Positions 41,111-52,414 of a DNA stretch of 64,000 nt are shown here, piece by piece. Every line of letters begins with the position of its first letter. Positions within the stretch are counted from its first letter, which is position 1. The translations under genes and the position numbers were made by a program. This stretch comes from Gigantopelta aegis (lineage: Eukaryota > Mollusca > Gastropoda > Neomphalida > Peltospiridae), in assembly GCF_016097555.1 (NCBI RefSeq), contig NC_054702.1, positions 90,153,298-90,217,297 on the forward strand, read 5' to 3'. Under the pieces are notes generated by a model that worked only from the letters and a program-made list of their open reading frames with translations, did no database searches and was not told the origin of the DNA.

Positions 41111-41385
41111 CGGGACGTAGCCTATTGGTAAAGAAGATGCCTGATGCACCTTTTGTCTATGATAGACCCCTATTGAGCTAGTGCACCACGACTGATATAT
41201 CAAAGGCTGTGGTATGTGCTATCCTGTCTGTGGGATGGTGCATATAAAAGATCCCTTGCTATCAATGGAAAAATGTAGTAGGTTTCCTCTCTATGACTAT
41301 GTCAAAATGACCATACCTTTGATATCCAATAGCCGATGATTAATAAATCAGTGTGCTCCAGTGGTGTCGTTAAACAAATCAAACT
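41111..41385 (+). mobile_element. tRNA-derived SINE, GGGACGTAGCC head
   Basis: The head CGGGACGTAGCCTATTGGTA (A-box-like) is followed by a degraded B-box region, the core GTGGTATGTGCTATCCTGTC, and a tail ending GTCGTTAAACAAATC. This is the tail variant of 31930 and 58709. Confidence 0.8.
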
Positions 41386-41682
41386 TCTTCATTCTAATCA
41401 TCTAGCCAAGTTCCTAAGATATATTAGTTAAAACTATGTTTAAAATCGCTGTAAGGAACACCAACCCTGGTATGAGGCAAATTCAAAGCAGACTTGGCAG
41501 CTGAATCCCTTTTCACTACACCTGATGTCACATCGTACGTACTCAACCAAATACAATGAATAAAAAGATGCACTTTCATTTTATCACCATCTCACTTACT
41601 ATTTAAGAGATGCCTCTTTGACATTGTCACATTGATCTGGGGCAATAAAAACAACACCTATAAACTGTTAGAGGGCAGTCAC

Positions 41683-41688
<6 letters not shown>

Positions 41689-41713
<25 letters not shown>
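41689..41713. repeat. (AT)n microsatellite
   Basis: About 12 AT units. Confidence 0.9.
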
Positions 41714-41847
41714 AGAAAAGCTAATTTATGGTCTATTCTAAATGGTTAAATTATAAAAATATACTCCAGTTTGACTTAAAAAAAAAAGAGTTGCCATACT
41801 CCAAATACATGACAGATTTAATGTAAGCATCCAAACCATTCTCTTCG

Positions 41848-42178
41848 GGGTGGGACGTAGCCCGGTGGTAAAGCGTTCGCTTGATGTGTGGTCGGTTTGG
41901 GATCGATCCCGGTCAGTGGGCCCATTGGGCTATTTCTCGCTCCAGCCAGTGCACCATGACGTATATCAAAGGCCATGGTATGTGTTATCCTGTCTGTGGG
42001 ATGGTGCATATAAAAGATCCCTTGCTGCTAATTGAAAAAGAGTAGTTCATGAAGTGGCGACAGCGGGTTTCCTCTCTATATCTGTGTGGTCTTTAACTTA
42101 ATGTCCGACACCATATAACCGTAATTAAAATGTGTGGAGTGCATCGTTAAATAAAACATTTCCTTTCCTTTCCTTTCC
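41848..42178 (+). mobile_element. Full SINE, GGGACGTAGCCC head
   Basis: It has a tRNA-like head GGGACGTAGCCCGGTGGTAA, B box GGGATCGATCCCGG, GGGCCCATTGGGCTATTTCT, the core GTGGTATGTG-like block, GGTGCATATAAAAGATCCCT, and terminal ACATTTCCTTTCCTTTCC. This is the most complete copy of this family in the window. Confidence 0.88.
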
Positions 42179-42270
42179 AAACCGTTCCCCAGAGAAGCAT
42201 GGTAAATTGAAAGGAACAGTTAACAGGTATTGCCAGGGATTGCTTCATTGGTTTTCATTAAACTGACAGA

Positions 42271-42475
42271 AAGTTAGTTTGTTTTGTTTGACGACACCAC
42301 TGGAAGACATTGAATTATTAATCATCAGCTATTGGATGTTAAACATTTGGTAAATTTAGAGGCTTAACTCGCTACATTTTTGCATTAGCAGAAAGGGATC
42401 TTTTATCGTAGACAGGATAGCACATACCACGACCTTTGGTATACAAGTCATGGTGCACTGGATGGAATGACATAA
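42271..42475 (-). mobile_element. SINE body fragment
   Basis: On the minus strand it has GTGGTATGTGCTATCCTGTC and AAAAGATCCCTTTCTGC, and a tail with GTGGTGTCGTCAAACAAAAC. The head is missing, and part of the core near 42405 is deleted. Confidence 0.7.
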
Positions 42476-42588
42476 AACTGCTAAATGTGGTGAGGTTTAC
42501 TGTCGAAATGTCATTACTGGGGAGGGGGAATGACATTCAAAAGAATATAAAACAGTTTTGTGTGTATAGATATATATATATATATATA

Positions 42589-43852
42589 CTCTTCAAAAGA
42601 AGAAACGCAAAACCACATTGTCATAACATTTGGAGAATTGATTTAATTATTGAATGGTGAGTCCGATAATTACCAAATGTTGCAGGATTGTTCACAATTC
42701 ACTCTAGTCCATTGTGAGTAAGTAATAGGACACACCACCAAGGTCAAGGTCATCTGGAGTCAATACCGGGTGTGGCCTCCGCGTGTGTTGACAACTGCTT
42801 GGCACCGCCTGCCCATTGAAGCAACCAGAGTACGGATGACGTCCCGGGGGATGGTGGCCCACTCGGCCTGCAAGGCTGCTGCCAGCTCGGGCAGGGTCTG
42901 GGGCTGTGGTTGTCGCTGTCGGAGGCGTCGGTCCAACTCGTCCCATAGATGCTCAATTGGGTTCAAATCCGGTGATATCGATGGCCAAGGAAGGACATTA
43001 ATGTTGTTGTTCTGTAGGAAAGCCGTTGTGAGACGTGCTGTGTGAGGCCTGGCGTTGTCATGTTGGAACACTGCGTTGGCGTTGGCCATAACTGGAACGA
43101 TGTGTGGCCGGAGGATCTGGTCAATGTAGCCCTGTGCATTCAGGTTGCCCTGCACGTGGACCAGGTCAGTTCTGCCAGTGTGTGAGATGGCTGCCCACAC
43201 CATGACACTACCCCCGCCGAATCTGTCCACTTCCTGCACGCAGTTTGCCGCATAACGTTCACCACGACGCCTATACACGCGACATCTTCCATCATGACGT
43301 CGGAGCAGAAATCGGGACTCGTCACTGAACCACACCTGTCTCCATCGCAGTTGAGGCCATTGTCGATGAATCTGGCACCACTGCAGTCGGAGTCGACGGT
43401 GTTGTGGTGTTAAGATGACACCTCGAACTGGACGTCTGGCACGAATTCCTACCTCACGTAGGCGGTTCCGTACGGTCTGGTCGGATATCCTGCGCAAACC
43501 TGGCATTGTTTCTCTGCGGTTCACTGAGACGTGGCATGTCCTGGATTGTCAACTGTCGGCCAGATACAGAGGCCAGGCAAGCGAACACCCTGCACTTTTA
43601 TACTGTCGGTGTTCATGTTGCACGTGCAGACAACGCACGTGCAGTGGTGACATGGTTTGCACGTGGCTGCGTTTTTACGAATATTCACATTTTGGAACTT
43701 TATTGTACAGTAGCTGCGTTTTATCGAATGTAACCGTGGGAATGTGTTTGGGACATGCAATGACCTTATATTCACAAAGCATGAACCGGTAGGAAACATA
43801 AAATCGGAGTTATAACCCATTTGTACCTTTTTGCGTTTCTTTTTTTGAAGAG
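42589..43852 (-). mobile_element. Tc1-like transposon copy 3, internally deleted
   Basis: The ends CTCTTCAAAAGAAGAAACGC and, inverted, CTCTTCAAAAAAAGAAACGC are terminal repeats. TA lies outside both (42587-42588, 43853-43854), and the insertion site is an AT microsatellite. The element is 1264 bp, shorter than the 1.6 kb usual for the class because the transposase N-terminal part is deleted. It is a different subfamily from the copies at 2330 and 15966. Confidence 0.9.
42760..43524 (-). pseudogene. Tc1-like transposase lacking the N-terminal DNA-binding domain
   Basis: 254 codons begin just before RRISDQTVRNRLRE. The catalytic core is intact: FSDESRF, QHDNARPH and SPDLNPIEHLWD, with 34 residues between the second Asp and the Glu (DD34E). 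It ends GGHTRY. An ATG at 43537 in another frame starts MPRLSEPQRNNA, the usual N-terminus of this subfamily. The helix-turn-helix part between the two is gone, with a frame change at the junction. Catalysis might survive, but specific binding to the ends should not. Confidence 0.85.
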
Positions 43853-44132
43853 TATATATATATATATATATACACACATGTATATATTATTTTTTAACGT
43901 TCCACTACTAATTATTGGACTAATTATTAAAGGTGACATCTTGTAATTATATATTTAACCTAAATTTATCCCTTGAATTCGTTATATATATCAATAATAC
44001 GAAAACAGATAAATATTTTTGATTTATTATTATTGTTAGCCAAGTATTTTATATGTAAATACAAATGCAAAATATATTGTCAACATTACTCATTTCCAAA
44101 ACGAAATTAAACAAAAATACCTGATTGAAAGA

Positions 44133-44498
44133 AAGAAGTATTTTATTTAATGACGCACTCAACACATTTCATTTACGGTTATATGGTTAAGGACCACACA
44201 GGTTTTGAGAGGAAACCCGCTGTCGCCACTATATGGGCTACTCTTCCGATTGGCAGCAAGAGATCTTTTATTTGCGCTTCCCACAGGCAGGATAGCACAA
44301 ACCATGGCCTTTGTTGAACCAGTTATGGATCACTGGTCGGTGCAAGTGGTTTACACCTACCCATTGAGCCTTGCGGAACACTCACTCAGGGTTTGGAGTC
44401 GGTATCTGGATTAAAAATCCCATGCCTCGACTGGGATCCGAACCCAGTACCTACCAGCCTGTAGACCGATGGCCTGCCACGACGCCACCGAGGCCGGT
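44133..44498 (-). mobile_element. Full tRNA-derived SINE with target duplication
   Basis: On the minus strand the head is GGCCTCGGTGGCGTCGTGG, with a B box GGGTTCGGATCCCAG, the core CATGGTTTGTGCTATCCTGC, and an ACATTTCCTTCC-type 3' body (TTGAGTGCGTCATTAAATAA). TACCTGATTGAAA and TACCTGATCGAGA flank it as a diverged duplication. Confidence 0.85.
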
Positions 44499-44741
44499 TA
44501 CCTGATCGAGAAACATTCACTACAGTAAAAACTGCTTTAATAAATTTGTTATCAAGTGATGTACAATAATTCTCTATTTGATATCTAATCTTAATATTAC
44601 TTTTGTTTATTAATCTTTTTCGTCAGGTTACGTGGAATTGATGTAAAGTAAAACCACTGAAATGTTATAAATAATGATAAATATGTACATAATAAAAACG
44701 TGCATGTGTGTATGTTAATATTTCTTCCAACCTCCTCTTTC

Positions 44742-44978
44742 TAGGGCGGGATGTAACCCATTGGTAAAGCATTTGCTTGATGCACGGTCGGTCTAGGATC
44801 AATCCCCGTCAGTGGACCCATTGGGCTATTTCTCATTCTAGCCAGTGCTCCACAACTGGTGTAACAAAGGCCGTGGTATATACTATCCTGTCATTGGGAT
44901 GGTGCATATAAAAGATCCATATAATCGTAAATAAAATGTGTTGAGTGTGTTGATAAATAAAACATTTCCTTCCTTCTC
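44742..44978 (+). mobile_element. SINE, GGGATGTAACCC head, internally shortened
   Basis: The head GGGCGGGATGTAACCCATTG, B box AGGATCAATCCCCG, core and GGTGCATATAAAAGATCC are followed directly by ATAATCGTAAATAAAATGTG, so about 80 bp of the body is deleted. It ends ACATTTCCTTCC. Confidence 0.82.
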
Positions 44979-45770
44979 TTTCTCATTCTCATATAGCATT
45001 ATGTACTTTCATCTACTCTAGATACTTGTTAAAATCCAGGTCCTTGTGAATATATTATTTTAATTAATTCTGCCTATAAAGTAGTAACATTATGTGTGTA
45101 TATAATTACTGTAACAATCCAGGTCTTCTCCCTTTGCATGGGTTGACTTTTGTTAACAAGGGCATGGTCAAGAAAAAAAAAAAAAAGTCCCTAAAAAAAG
45201 AAACTAAAAAGACATCTGTGTATATTCCAAAAAGATAAAACAAATAAAACATCCAGTATGTAACAATTTATTAACAAAGAAGCATTACTGTATTTTTGTT
45301 ACACAGCATTGACCCCATCAAGGTAAAGGTCATATTAGTTAAATACTAGTTTTTATTAGACATTTGGTTTAATATGAAGCACATAAACCAGTTTAGCGAA
45401 CGTTTTTTTGCTCAGTCTGGCTGATGTGTTAATTTCAGAATTCAATACTATGCACTGCACATCTATGCTGTAGCAACAAATGTTAACAGCCATTTCACCC
45501 ACTGGTACACACAATGAGCATGCTAATCTAAAGCATCATGCTACACATAGAAAATACAAATAGTTACATTATTAATTACAGGACATCAATACCTGAATTT
45601 ATGTACATATGCATGATTTTAATAAACACTATAAAAAGATATAGTTTGTAACTTCAAACTTCATTGTTTTCATAAAAACTGAAATATGCACAAATAAATT
45701 GAAAACTGATAACTGATTTGGTTTATAAATTAAACGTGATATATTTTTTATTTAATGCAACTTTGTTAAA

Positions 45771-45958
45771 TGTCACGACAGAATTGGCCAACTTTCTGCT
45801 CTCACAACTTCTATGACTGTCCAGTTGCTAGTCTGAGTGTTCTTACAACTCTTATTTTCATCGTATTTTCTACAACCAATTAGTTATTAATCTGAGTGCA
45901 CCCATCATAAGTCGGAAGTTACAATACAACTGTCGAGCTGGCCAATTGTGTCATGACA
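45771..45958. mobile_element. 188-bp palindromic MITE
   Basis: TGTCACGACAGAATTGGCCA at the left end faces TGGCCAATTGTGTCATGACA at the right end. The subterminal parts also pair in part. There is no coding frame. Confidence 0.7.
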
Positions 45959-46216
45959 GTAGACAGCCTGACATTAGCATTAAGTTACTCTGATGCACAA
46001 TTGTAACTACTGATACTCAACTGCAAATGCATATTGAATTGTTAAAAGAACTAAAATTGATATTGGAAGAAATAATACTTTTCCTCAGTTTTACATGCCA
46101 GTATTAAAACAACAACAACAATTTTTTTTTTTTTTTAAACAAGCCTGAAATAGACTTCTGGCAACTATAATGAATGAAAAGATTATAAATTCTGTTGCTG
46201 GAAGACATACAACACA

Positions 46217-46478
46217 CCGGCCTCGGTAGCGCAGTGGTTAAGCCATCGGACTACAGGCTGTTAGGTACAGGGTTCGCAGCCCGGTACCGGCTCCAACCCA
46301 CAGCAAGTTCTTAAGGGTTCAATGGGTAGGTGTAAGGCCACTACACCCTCTTCTCTATCACTAACCAACTAACCCACTGTCCTGGACAGACAGCCTACAT
46401 GACTGAGGTGTGTGTCCAGAACAGAGTGCTTGAACCTTAATTGGATATAATCTCGAAAATCAGTTGACATGAAATGAA
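46217..46478 (+). mobile_element. Full SINE (GTGCTTGAACC 3' end) with 12-bp target duplication
   Basis: The tRNA-like head is CCGGCCTCGGTAGCGCAGTG, with an A-box-like GTGGTTAAGCCATCGG and a B box GGGTTCGCAGCCCGG. The body has CCACTACACCCTCTT and CCACTGTCCTGGACAGACAG, with the end GTGCTTGAACCTTAATTGGA. ACATACAACACA flanks it exactly (46205-46216, 46479-46490). Confidence 0.9.
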
Positions 46479-46490
46479 ACATACAACACA

Positions 46491-47430
46491 AAACCAAAGT
46501 GAAATTGGAAGTCAGTGTGTCAAATTTAAGTCCATGATTGTCCAAATGAATTCATCATCAGTGTAGTGTTATCCTGCAGCAACTATTGCTACTAGTGTAG
46601 AATTTCAACAAGAAATAGTTTTACACAAGGTTAAAGCAGAAAACTGCAGAGTTTTGTTTCCTTCTTTTCCCTATTAAACAATTTACTAAATGTTACTTGA
46701 AAACTGTAAATTTACTACCAGTACTTTTTGTTTTTATCACAAAATCTCTTCAAAACAGGTTATGTATAAAACAGTTATTTTCACAAACATCTGAACACAA
46801 ATGTTTCAACAATTTAATAATTAACAATAACGACATTGTCATAATCATGAAACAGTTTTTATTATTTTAATGCTAGTGCCCGATTTACAAAAATATATAA
46901 ACTACATGTATGCAGTCAATAATTACTTAGCAGACGCTAATATGTACACAGGAAAGTGAAGAGTCTAATATACACTATAATTATTAGAAAGCTGTCATAT
47001 CCAAATTTGGAAAATAAATCACATTTTTTCAGAAAAATATACATTTCCAGCATATTATTTATTGGTAATTTATGTCGGAATGTAAAAGATGAATCATATA
47101 TATATATATATATGAAACATGCAAACCATAGTTGTAACAAAGAACAATATTATCAGGGGCTGGTAGTTAAACATTTATTCCCTATTTCTATGTATTTTCT
47201 ATGTAAATTACATCTCCCTAATTGTGTTAACAGTTAACTCAAGATGCTAAAAAAAAAACCCCACCCACACGAGATAGTTCATATTTAACTCAAGAGTTCT
47301 ACCTCAACATTGTACATTCAACAGTTAATGCTTCCAAGTAATATATATGCATATATAAGCAAATAAAAAAACAAACACCACAAAATCACAAAAAAAATTA
47401 ATTATGGGAAAGAAAAAAGAAAATATATAA
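46491..47430. other. Intergenic AT-rich sequence, no gene seen
   Basis: It contains only short frames, one short (AT)n run at 47097-47112, and no conserved motif. Confidence 0.5.
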
Positions 47431-47431
47431 A

Positions 47432-47802
47432 AAAAAATTAACGACGCACTCAACACATTTTATTTAGTTATATGGCGTCAGACATATGGTTAAGGACCAC
47501 ACAGATTTTGAGAGGAAACCTGCTGTTGCCATTACATGGGCTACTCTTTCTGATTAGCAGCAAGGGATCTTTTATTTGCGCTTCCCACAGGCAGGATAGC
47601 ACAAACCATGGCCTTTGTTGAACCAGTTATGGATCACTGGTTGGTGCAAGTGGTTTACACCTACCCATTGAGTCTTGCGGAGCACTCACTCAGGGTTTGG
47701 AGTTGGTATCTGGATTAAAAATCCCATGCCTCGACTGGGATCCGAACCCATTACCTACCAGCCTGTAGACCGATGGCCTAACCACAACGCCACCGAGGGA
47801 CG
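47432..47802 (-). mobile_element. tRNA-derived SINE
   Basis: On the minus strand it has a head GGTGGCGTTGTGGTTAGG, a degraded B box, the core CATGGTTTGTGCTATCCTGC, and a 3' body with TTGAGTGCGTCGTTAA. It is closely related to 44133. Confidence 0.83.
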
Positions 47803-47803
47803 G

Positions 47804-47882
47804 TTTAAGGGAAAGATGACTTTTTGTTAATTAAGGGAAAGATGACTTTTTGTTAATTAAGGGGAAGATGACTTTTTGTTAA
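47804..47882 (+). repeat. Three tandem 26-bp units
   Basis: TTAAGGGAAAGATGACTTTT followed by TGTTAA occurs three times head to tail, directly next to the SINE head. Confidence 0.85.
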
Positions 47883-48117
47883 TTTATTGCTAGTGTTATA
47901 TTAGCACGTTCTAATCACAGATGATTTCTAAATGTTGGTTCAGGGTACTTGGCCTTTGTATGCTTTCTGAAACCAAATTTAAAATGTACCATACATAAAT
48001 AAAAATACCATAGCACAAAATCTTTTAAATCCAACAGTCGGTATATTCATGTTCAATGCAGTTAACAGTATGTTGCCTTCTTATATAGACCCAATGGATT
48101 GAGCAAATAGTTTATAG

Positions 48118-48280
48118 CAGGCTTGTAGGAACTGGAGGTGGGGGGGCTGGGGGGCATGTGCCCCCAATACTTGTGAGCCTTTTTTTTTTTACCACATTTA
48201 ACCAAAATCTGATATAGAGTTTGTACCTGACCCCCCCCCCCCCCCCCCCATCTCCCAAAGTCGTTCCTACAGGCCTGTAT
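48118..48280. repeat. Small inverted-repeat element with G-run/C-run arms
   Basis: CAGGCTTGTAGGAAC at the left faces GTTCCTACAGGCCTG at the right. Inside, a G-rich stretch (48135-48155) faces a run of 18-20 C (48231-48250). It is a possible MITE, and the G and C runs could form unusual DNA structures. Confidence 0.6.
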
Positions 48281-48289
48281 AGTTATTTT

Positions 48290-50220
48290 GAATATATCTA
48301 ATTACATATAATTATTGCAACTCTGCAAGTCTGACTCACTCTCAGCTGTAACATATGCATTAATGAACTGTACAATCAGACATTATATCAAACATTCTAG
48401 CTGGATAATCAGGACAGAACTTAACAGTACAATATATCACTGTAATAAAATATGAGAAATGGTTAATTAAACATCTTAAAAATTAATGTGAAAATTATTC
48501 AGGGAGTATAGACATCTAGAAATATTAGAAGAAAAAAAAAGGTGCAATGCTTGATTAAGAAATAATGAATCCAAAACATGTAAAATTATTAAGAAGTGTA
48601 TATAAAATTGTGATTAGTGTAATATTCATGTTATTAATGTGTAGTTGTGTGATGTTTGCTACAGACTGGCCATTGGTACGTCATGTCATAGATTCCACCC
48701 AAAAAACATATCAACGGTGAGACACCAACATCACACATAGAGATCATTCAACTCATAAGCGTACGAAACGGGGGCATCCTAATGCTGGAGCAAAACCTCA
48801 AATTCGGGCAAAAAATATGAAGATATTCAGACAAAAGGTGCTAACCTGAGATCTTTTTACCATGTATTTCCATAATTCTACCCACAAACTAACTTGTAAT
48901 CCATGTCAAAATGTGTAGTGATTTGCTTGCAACCCTATGTAGCTGTTTGGTAGTAATGCTAATATGAATAAATGTTGTTATCCAGATTTGGGAATTTCCG
49001 TTTCATTCGGGCAAAAGTCAGCCTGACCCCCTGTACACCTATAATTTAACTTACATCAAGGCAAGATGGAATGTAGTTACAGAAACTGAATTTGAAATAC
49101 CAAAATTCATATACAACATTGACAAAAGTTTAACCAGACTGAAACAAACGAAGATAACATTTTATACTTTTACAATAAAGCAGCACGGAACTAAGCCACT
49201 TACAAAGCTTCAATAGATGAGGATGTAATGTGGATGAAATCTGTAAAGACCAGCTGACAAATAGTGAGGCACCATCGCATATATTATGAACTAATATTCA
49301 AGTCTTCTTATAAATACCAATGACATACAAAATCTGCATATATGAGAATATGTACATATGTATCACAGGACGATATATGTATACGGATATAGAATGCACC
49401 AATTAAATGAACATAAAAACATTATGTATACACATTTTTTAAGGTTTTTGTGGTAAAATTATACTAGCATGAAATAACTAATTATACAGAATCAGCTAAT
49501 CATGAAGTAAAGTGAAATAAACAAAAATGGACGAAAATAATACTTTACATTTTATCCAATTGCTAGTCAGGAACAGTTCTAAAACTGCAAATGTTATAAC
49601 AGTGGGGAGTGAACATACGATAAAGGGAATCTTCTATATATATTAACTAGTTACATGGATGCGATACCAATTTAAAAATAAAAGCTGAAAATTAATGATC
49701 TTTTAAAAGTTAAAATTTTTATACAATTCTTAATGGTCATGTTTCAACAACAAAAAATATTTTATGTAAAAAAAACTCCTAAATTAGAAAAAAAGCTGGA
49801 AAATCAAATCACTGAAGCAATCATAGCTAATAAATAAATGTTCATAACTTTCTTAAAAAGGAGGATGAAAACAAATCAGTTATTTCACTCCTTTAATGAG
49901 ATAATTAACATTAAAATATACAAAGATAAATATTTATAATAAATACAAATATTGCTGACATTGTCTAACTTGGGTAAGTCAAAAACGAAAATCTGTGAAT
50001 GATTAATTAGAAAAAACTGTTATAGCTATAATCCAGAAAACTAATTTGGAAGACCTTGGCTGATTAGAATCAGAGGTAACTAACAAATTGGGTGTAATGA
50101 TTGAGCATGCCGGTACTTGGAACTCATTGGCCAGTTACTACTTGGAAATATGACAGACTATGACTAGCTTGAGTCTTGGTATATCCAAATGCTTGTTTCG
50201 ACTTCACTGGGTATACCAAA
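48290..50220. other. Intergenic AT-rich sequence, no gene seen
   Basis: About 1.9 kb of AT-rich DNA with no coding exon, SINE head or inverted-repeat element that I can support. Confidence 0.45.
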
Positions 50221-50224
50221 GTTT

Positions 50225-50453
50225 AAGTTTTGTTTTGTTTAACAATATGAATAGATAACATCAATTTATTAGTCATCGTCTATTGAATGTCAAACATTTG
50301 GTAATTTTTACATAATAGTCATAGAAAGAAAACCTGCCACATTTTCTTTTATATGCACCATCCCAAAGACCCGATAGCACGTACAGGAATAGATCCTAGA
50401 CGGACTGTGCATCAGGAGAGTGCTTTACCACTGGGTTACATCACACTCGATTA
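50225..50453 (-). mobile_element. SINE, diverged
   Basis: On the minus strand it has a head with GTAACCCAGTGGTAAAGCAC and the diverged core GTGCTATCGGGTCTTTGGGA, then GGTGCATATAAAAGA and a tail with TTAAACAAAACAAAACTTA. The core is partly deleted. Confidence 0.7.
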
Positions 50454-50459
50454 GTTTTA

Positions 50460-51405
50460 TCTTTAAATTATTAATTTAATGTCTGTATTTGTTAGTCTTG
50501 TAAAATAAATGTACATTCATATGGACTCATGGCATATAATTGAAACACAGCACCTCATATTGCTCTGCTTCAAACATTTCACATTAGGTACTACAGATAC
50601 CAAGATTCAGACAGACTATACACAATTTTATTATTACCTCCTCACATCTCACACACACCCCAAAAAAAGAAAATTTAAGAAAAACATACTGCACCAATAT
50701 TCGGACATGTGGAACATCAATGTTTTCATACTGTAGTTTTGATCCAGTTTATTATAAACAACAACATAAAAAGATAGAATTCCATATACACAAAATGGCA
50801 CAAGAAGAAATATAGGGTGAACTCATTTGAAAAATCCAGAAGTGCAAAAAAAACAGAATAAAATTTGAATGGTTCCCAAATTAGAAGTGATGCAGGAAGA
50901 ATAAAAACAAATGTCAAAAACAAATTGTCAAAATAAAGTAAAATGATCGGAGGCATTTGTGTGGGTTTCTTTAACAGTTAAAAATATGACGATTCAAGAG
51001 CCTTTTTTTGAAAAACTGAATACAAAAGATGAGGGTAGATTTTATTAAACTACTGGTTAATTGCAATATTTTATGGTGGAATAAAATCAATACGAGACAG
51101 TAAAATCATCCAGTATGTTTACTGCCATCTTGGTTGTTGCTAAATATATGTTACATACACACCGACACAAGTTAAATGAATACCCTTTATTCTGATACAC
51201 TTCAACAGGGTGAGACTTCGCCAGGTGCATATTATTATTATTATATTAAATAAATAAACCATCTGTTAGTTGCATTACAGGAGAAACACATAATGTGTTT
51301 TTCCTTCAGGAATTATAGAATTATTAGTGTTGGTATATTCCAAATAAATTCCAATTAGCTCAAATGAGCCCACCCATATTTATCAAACATCACAGGTTAC
51401 AGCAA
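50460..51405. other. Downstream region of the unknown gene
   Basis: No coding exon was seen. A minus-strand AATAAA lies at plus 51186-51191, about 1 kb past the stop at 52191, and is a candidate poly(A) signal if transcription passes through the minisatellite. Confidence 0.35.
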
Positions 51406-51408
51406 CAG

Positions 51409-52190
51409 CAACAGTCTACTGTTTCAATTGATGGTCTACTGCTTCAGTTGACAGTCTACTATTTCAACTGATGGTCTACTGATTCATTGACGGTCTACTG
51501 ATTCAGTCGACGGTCTACTGCTTCAGTTGACTGTCTACTGTTACAACTGACAGTCTACTGATTCAGTTGACAGTCTACTGTTACAACTGACAGTCTACTG
51601 CTTCAGTTAACAGTCTACTGTTACAATTGACGGTCTACGGCTGACAGTCTACTGACGGTCTACTGCTTCAGTTGACAGTCTGCCGTTACAATTGGCGGTC
51701 TACTGCTTCAGTTGACAGTCTGCCGTTACAATTGGCGGTCTACTGCTTCAGATGACAGTCTGCCGTTACAATTGGCGGTCTACTGCTTCAGATGACAGTC
51801 TGCCGTTACAACTGGCGGTCTACTGCTTCAGTTGACAGTCTGCCGTTACAACTGACGGTCTACTGCTTCAGTTGACAGTCTGCCGTTACAACTGACGGTC
51901 TACTGCTTCAGTTGACAGTCTGCCGTTACAACTGACGGTCTACTGCTTCAGTTGACAGTCTGCCGTTACAATTGGCTGTCTACTGCTTCAGATGACAGTC
52001 TGCCGTTACAATTGGCGGTCTACTCACAGTCTACTGCTTCATTTGACAGTCTGCTGTTACAACTGACGGTCTACTGCTTCATTTGACAGTCTGCTGTTAC
52101 AATTGGCGGTCTACTGCTTCAGTTGACAGTCTGCTGTTACAACTGACGGTCTATTGCTTCATCTGCCCTTACAATTGACAGTATACTACT
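51409..52190. repeat. Minisatellite, 20-bp unit organised as 40-bp dimers
   Basis: The array alternates GACGGTCTACTGCTTCAGTT and GACAGTCTGCCGTTACAACT. The outer left part has looser 20-bp units, while the middle (51660-51990) is homogenised as 40-bp dimers. It ends 3 bp or less from the stop codon of the minus-strand gene, so it forms the start of that gene's 3' UTR. Confidence 0.95.
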
Positions 52191-52414
52191 TCATTTGCCC
52201 GGCAGTATGAACATCTTGAGGAAGTCGGACAGCTTCTGTATGGCCTGCTGGTTCATGTCACACTGGTGCAGGCCTTTCTCCTTCCAGAAGGCCATGTCCA
52301 CAATGGTTCCAAGATTCTGGAACTCCTGGCCGGTCAAACTCTTCACGCTGGACAGCTTGGGTAACACATGGATATCCTTGTGATGCAGAACAACCACAGC
52401 TACATTGTAATCAG
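52191..52414 (-). CDS. Unknown gene, exon 4 (last)
   Basis: It begins after TTTTAG with CT, completing an Ala codon (GCT) from exon 3, and reads [14 protein letters not shown] to the end KMFILPGK and stop at 52191-52193. [20 protein letters not shown] is amphipathic. The acceptor and first bases of this exon are repeated four more times in the intron (see the 74-bp array). Confidence 0.85.
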
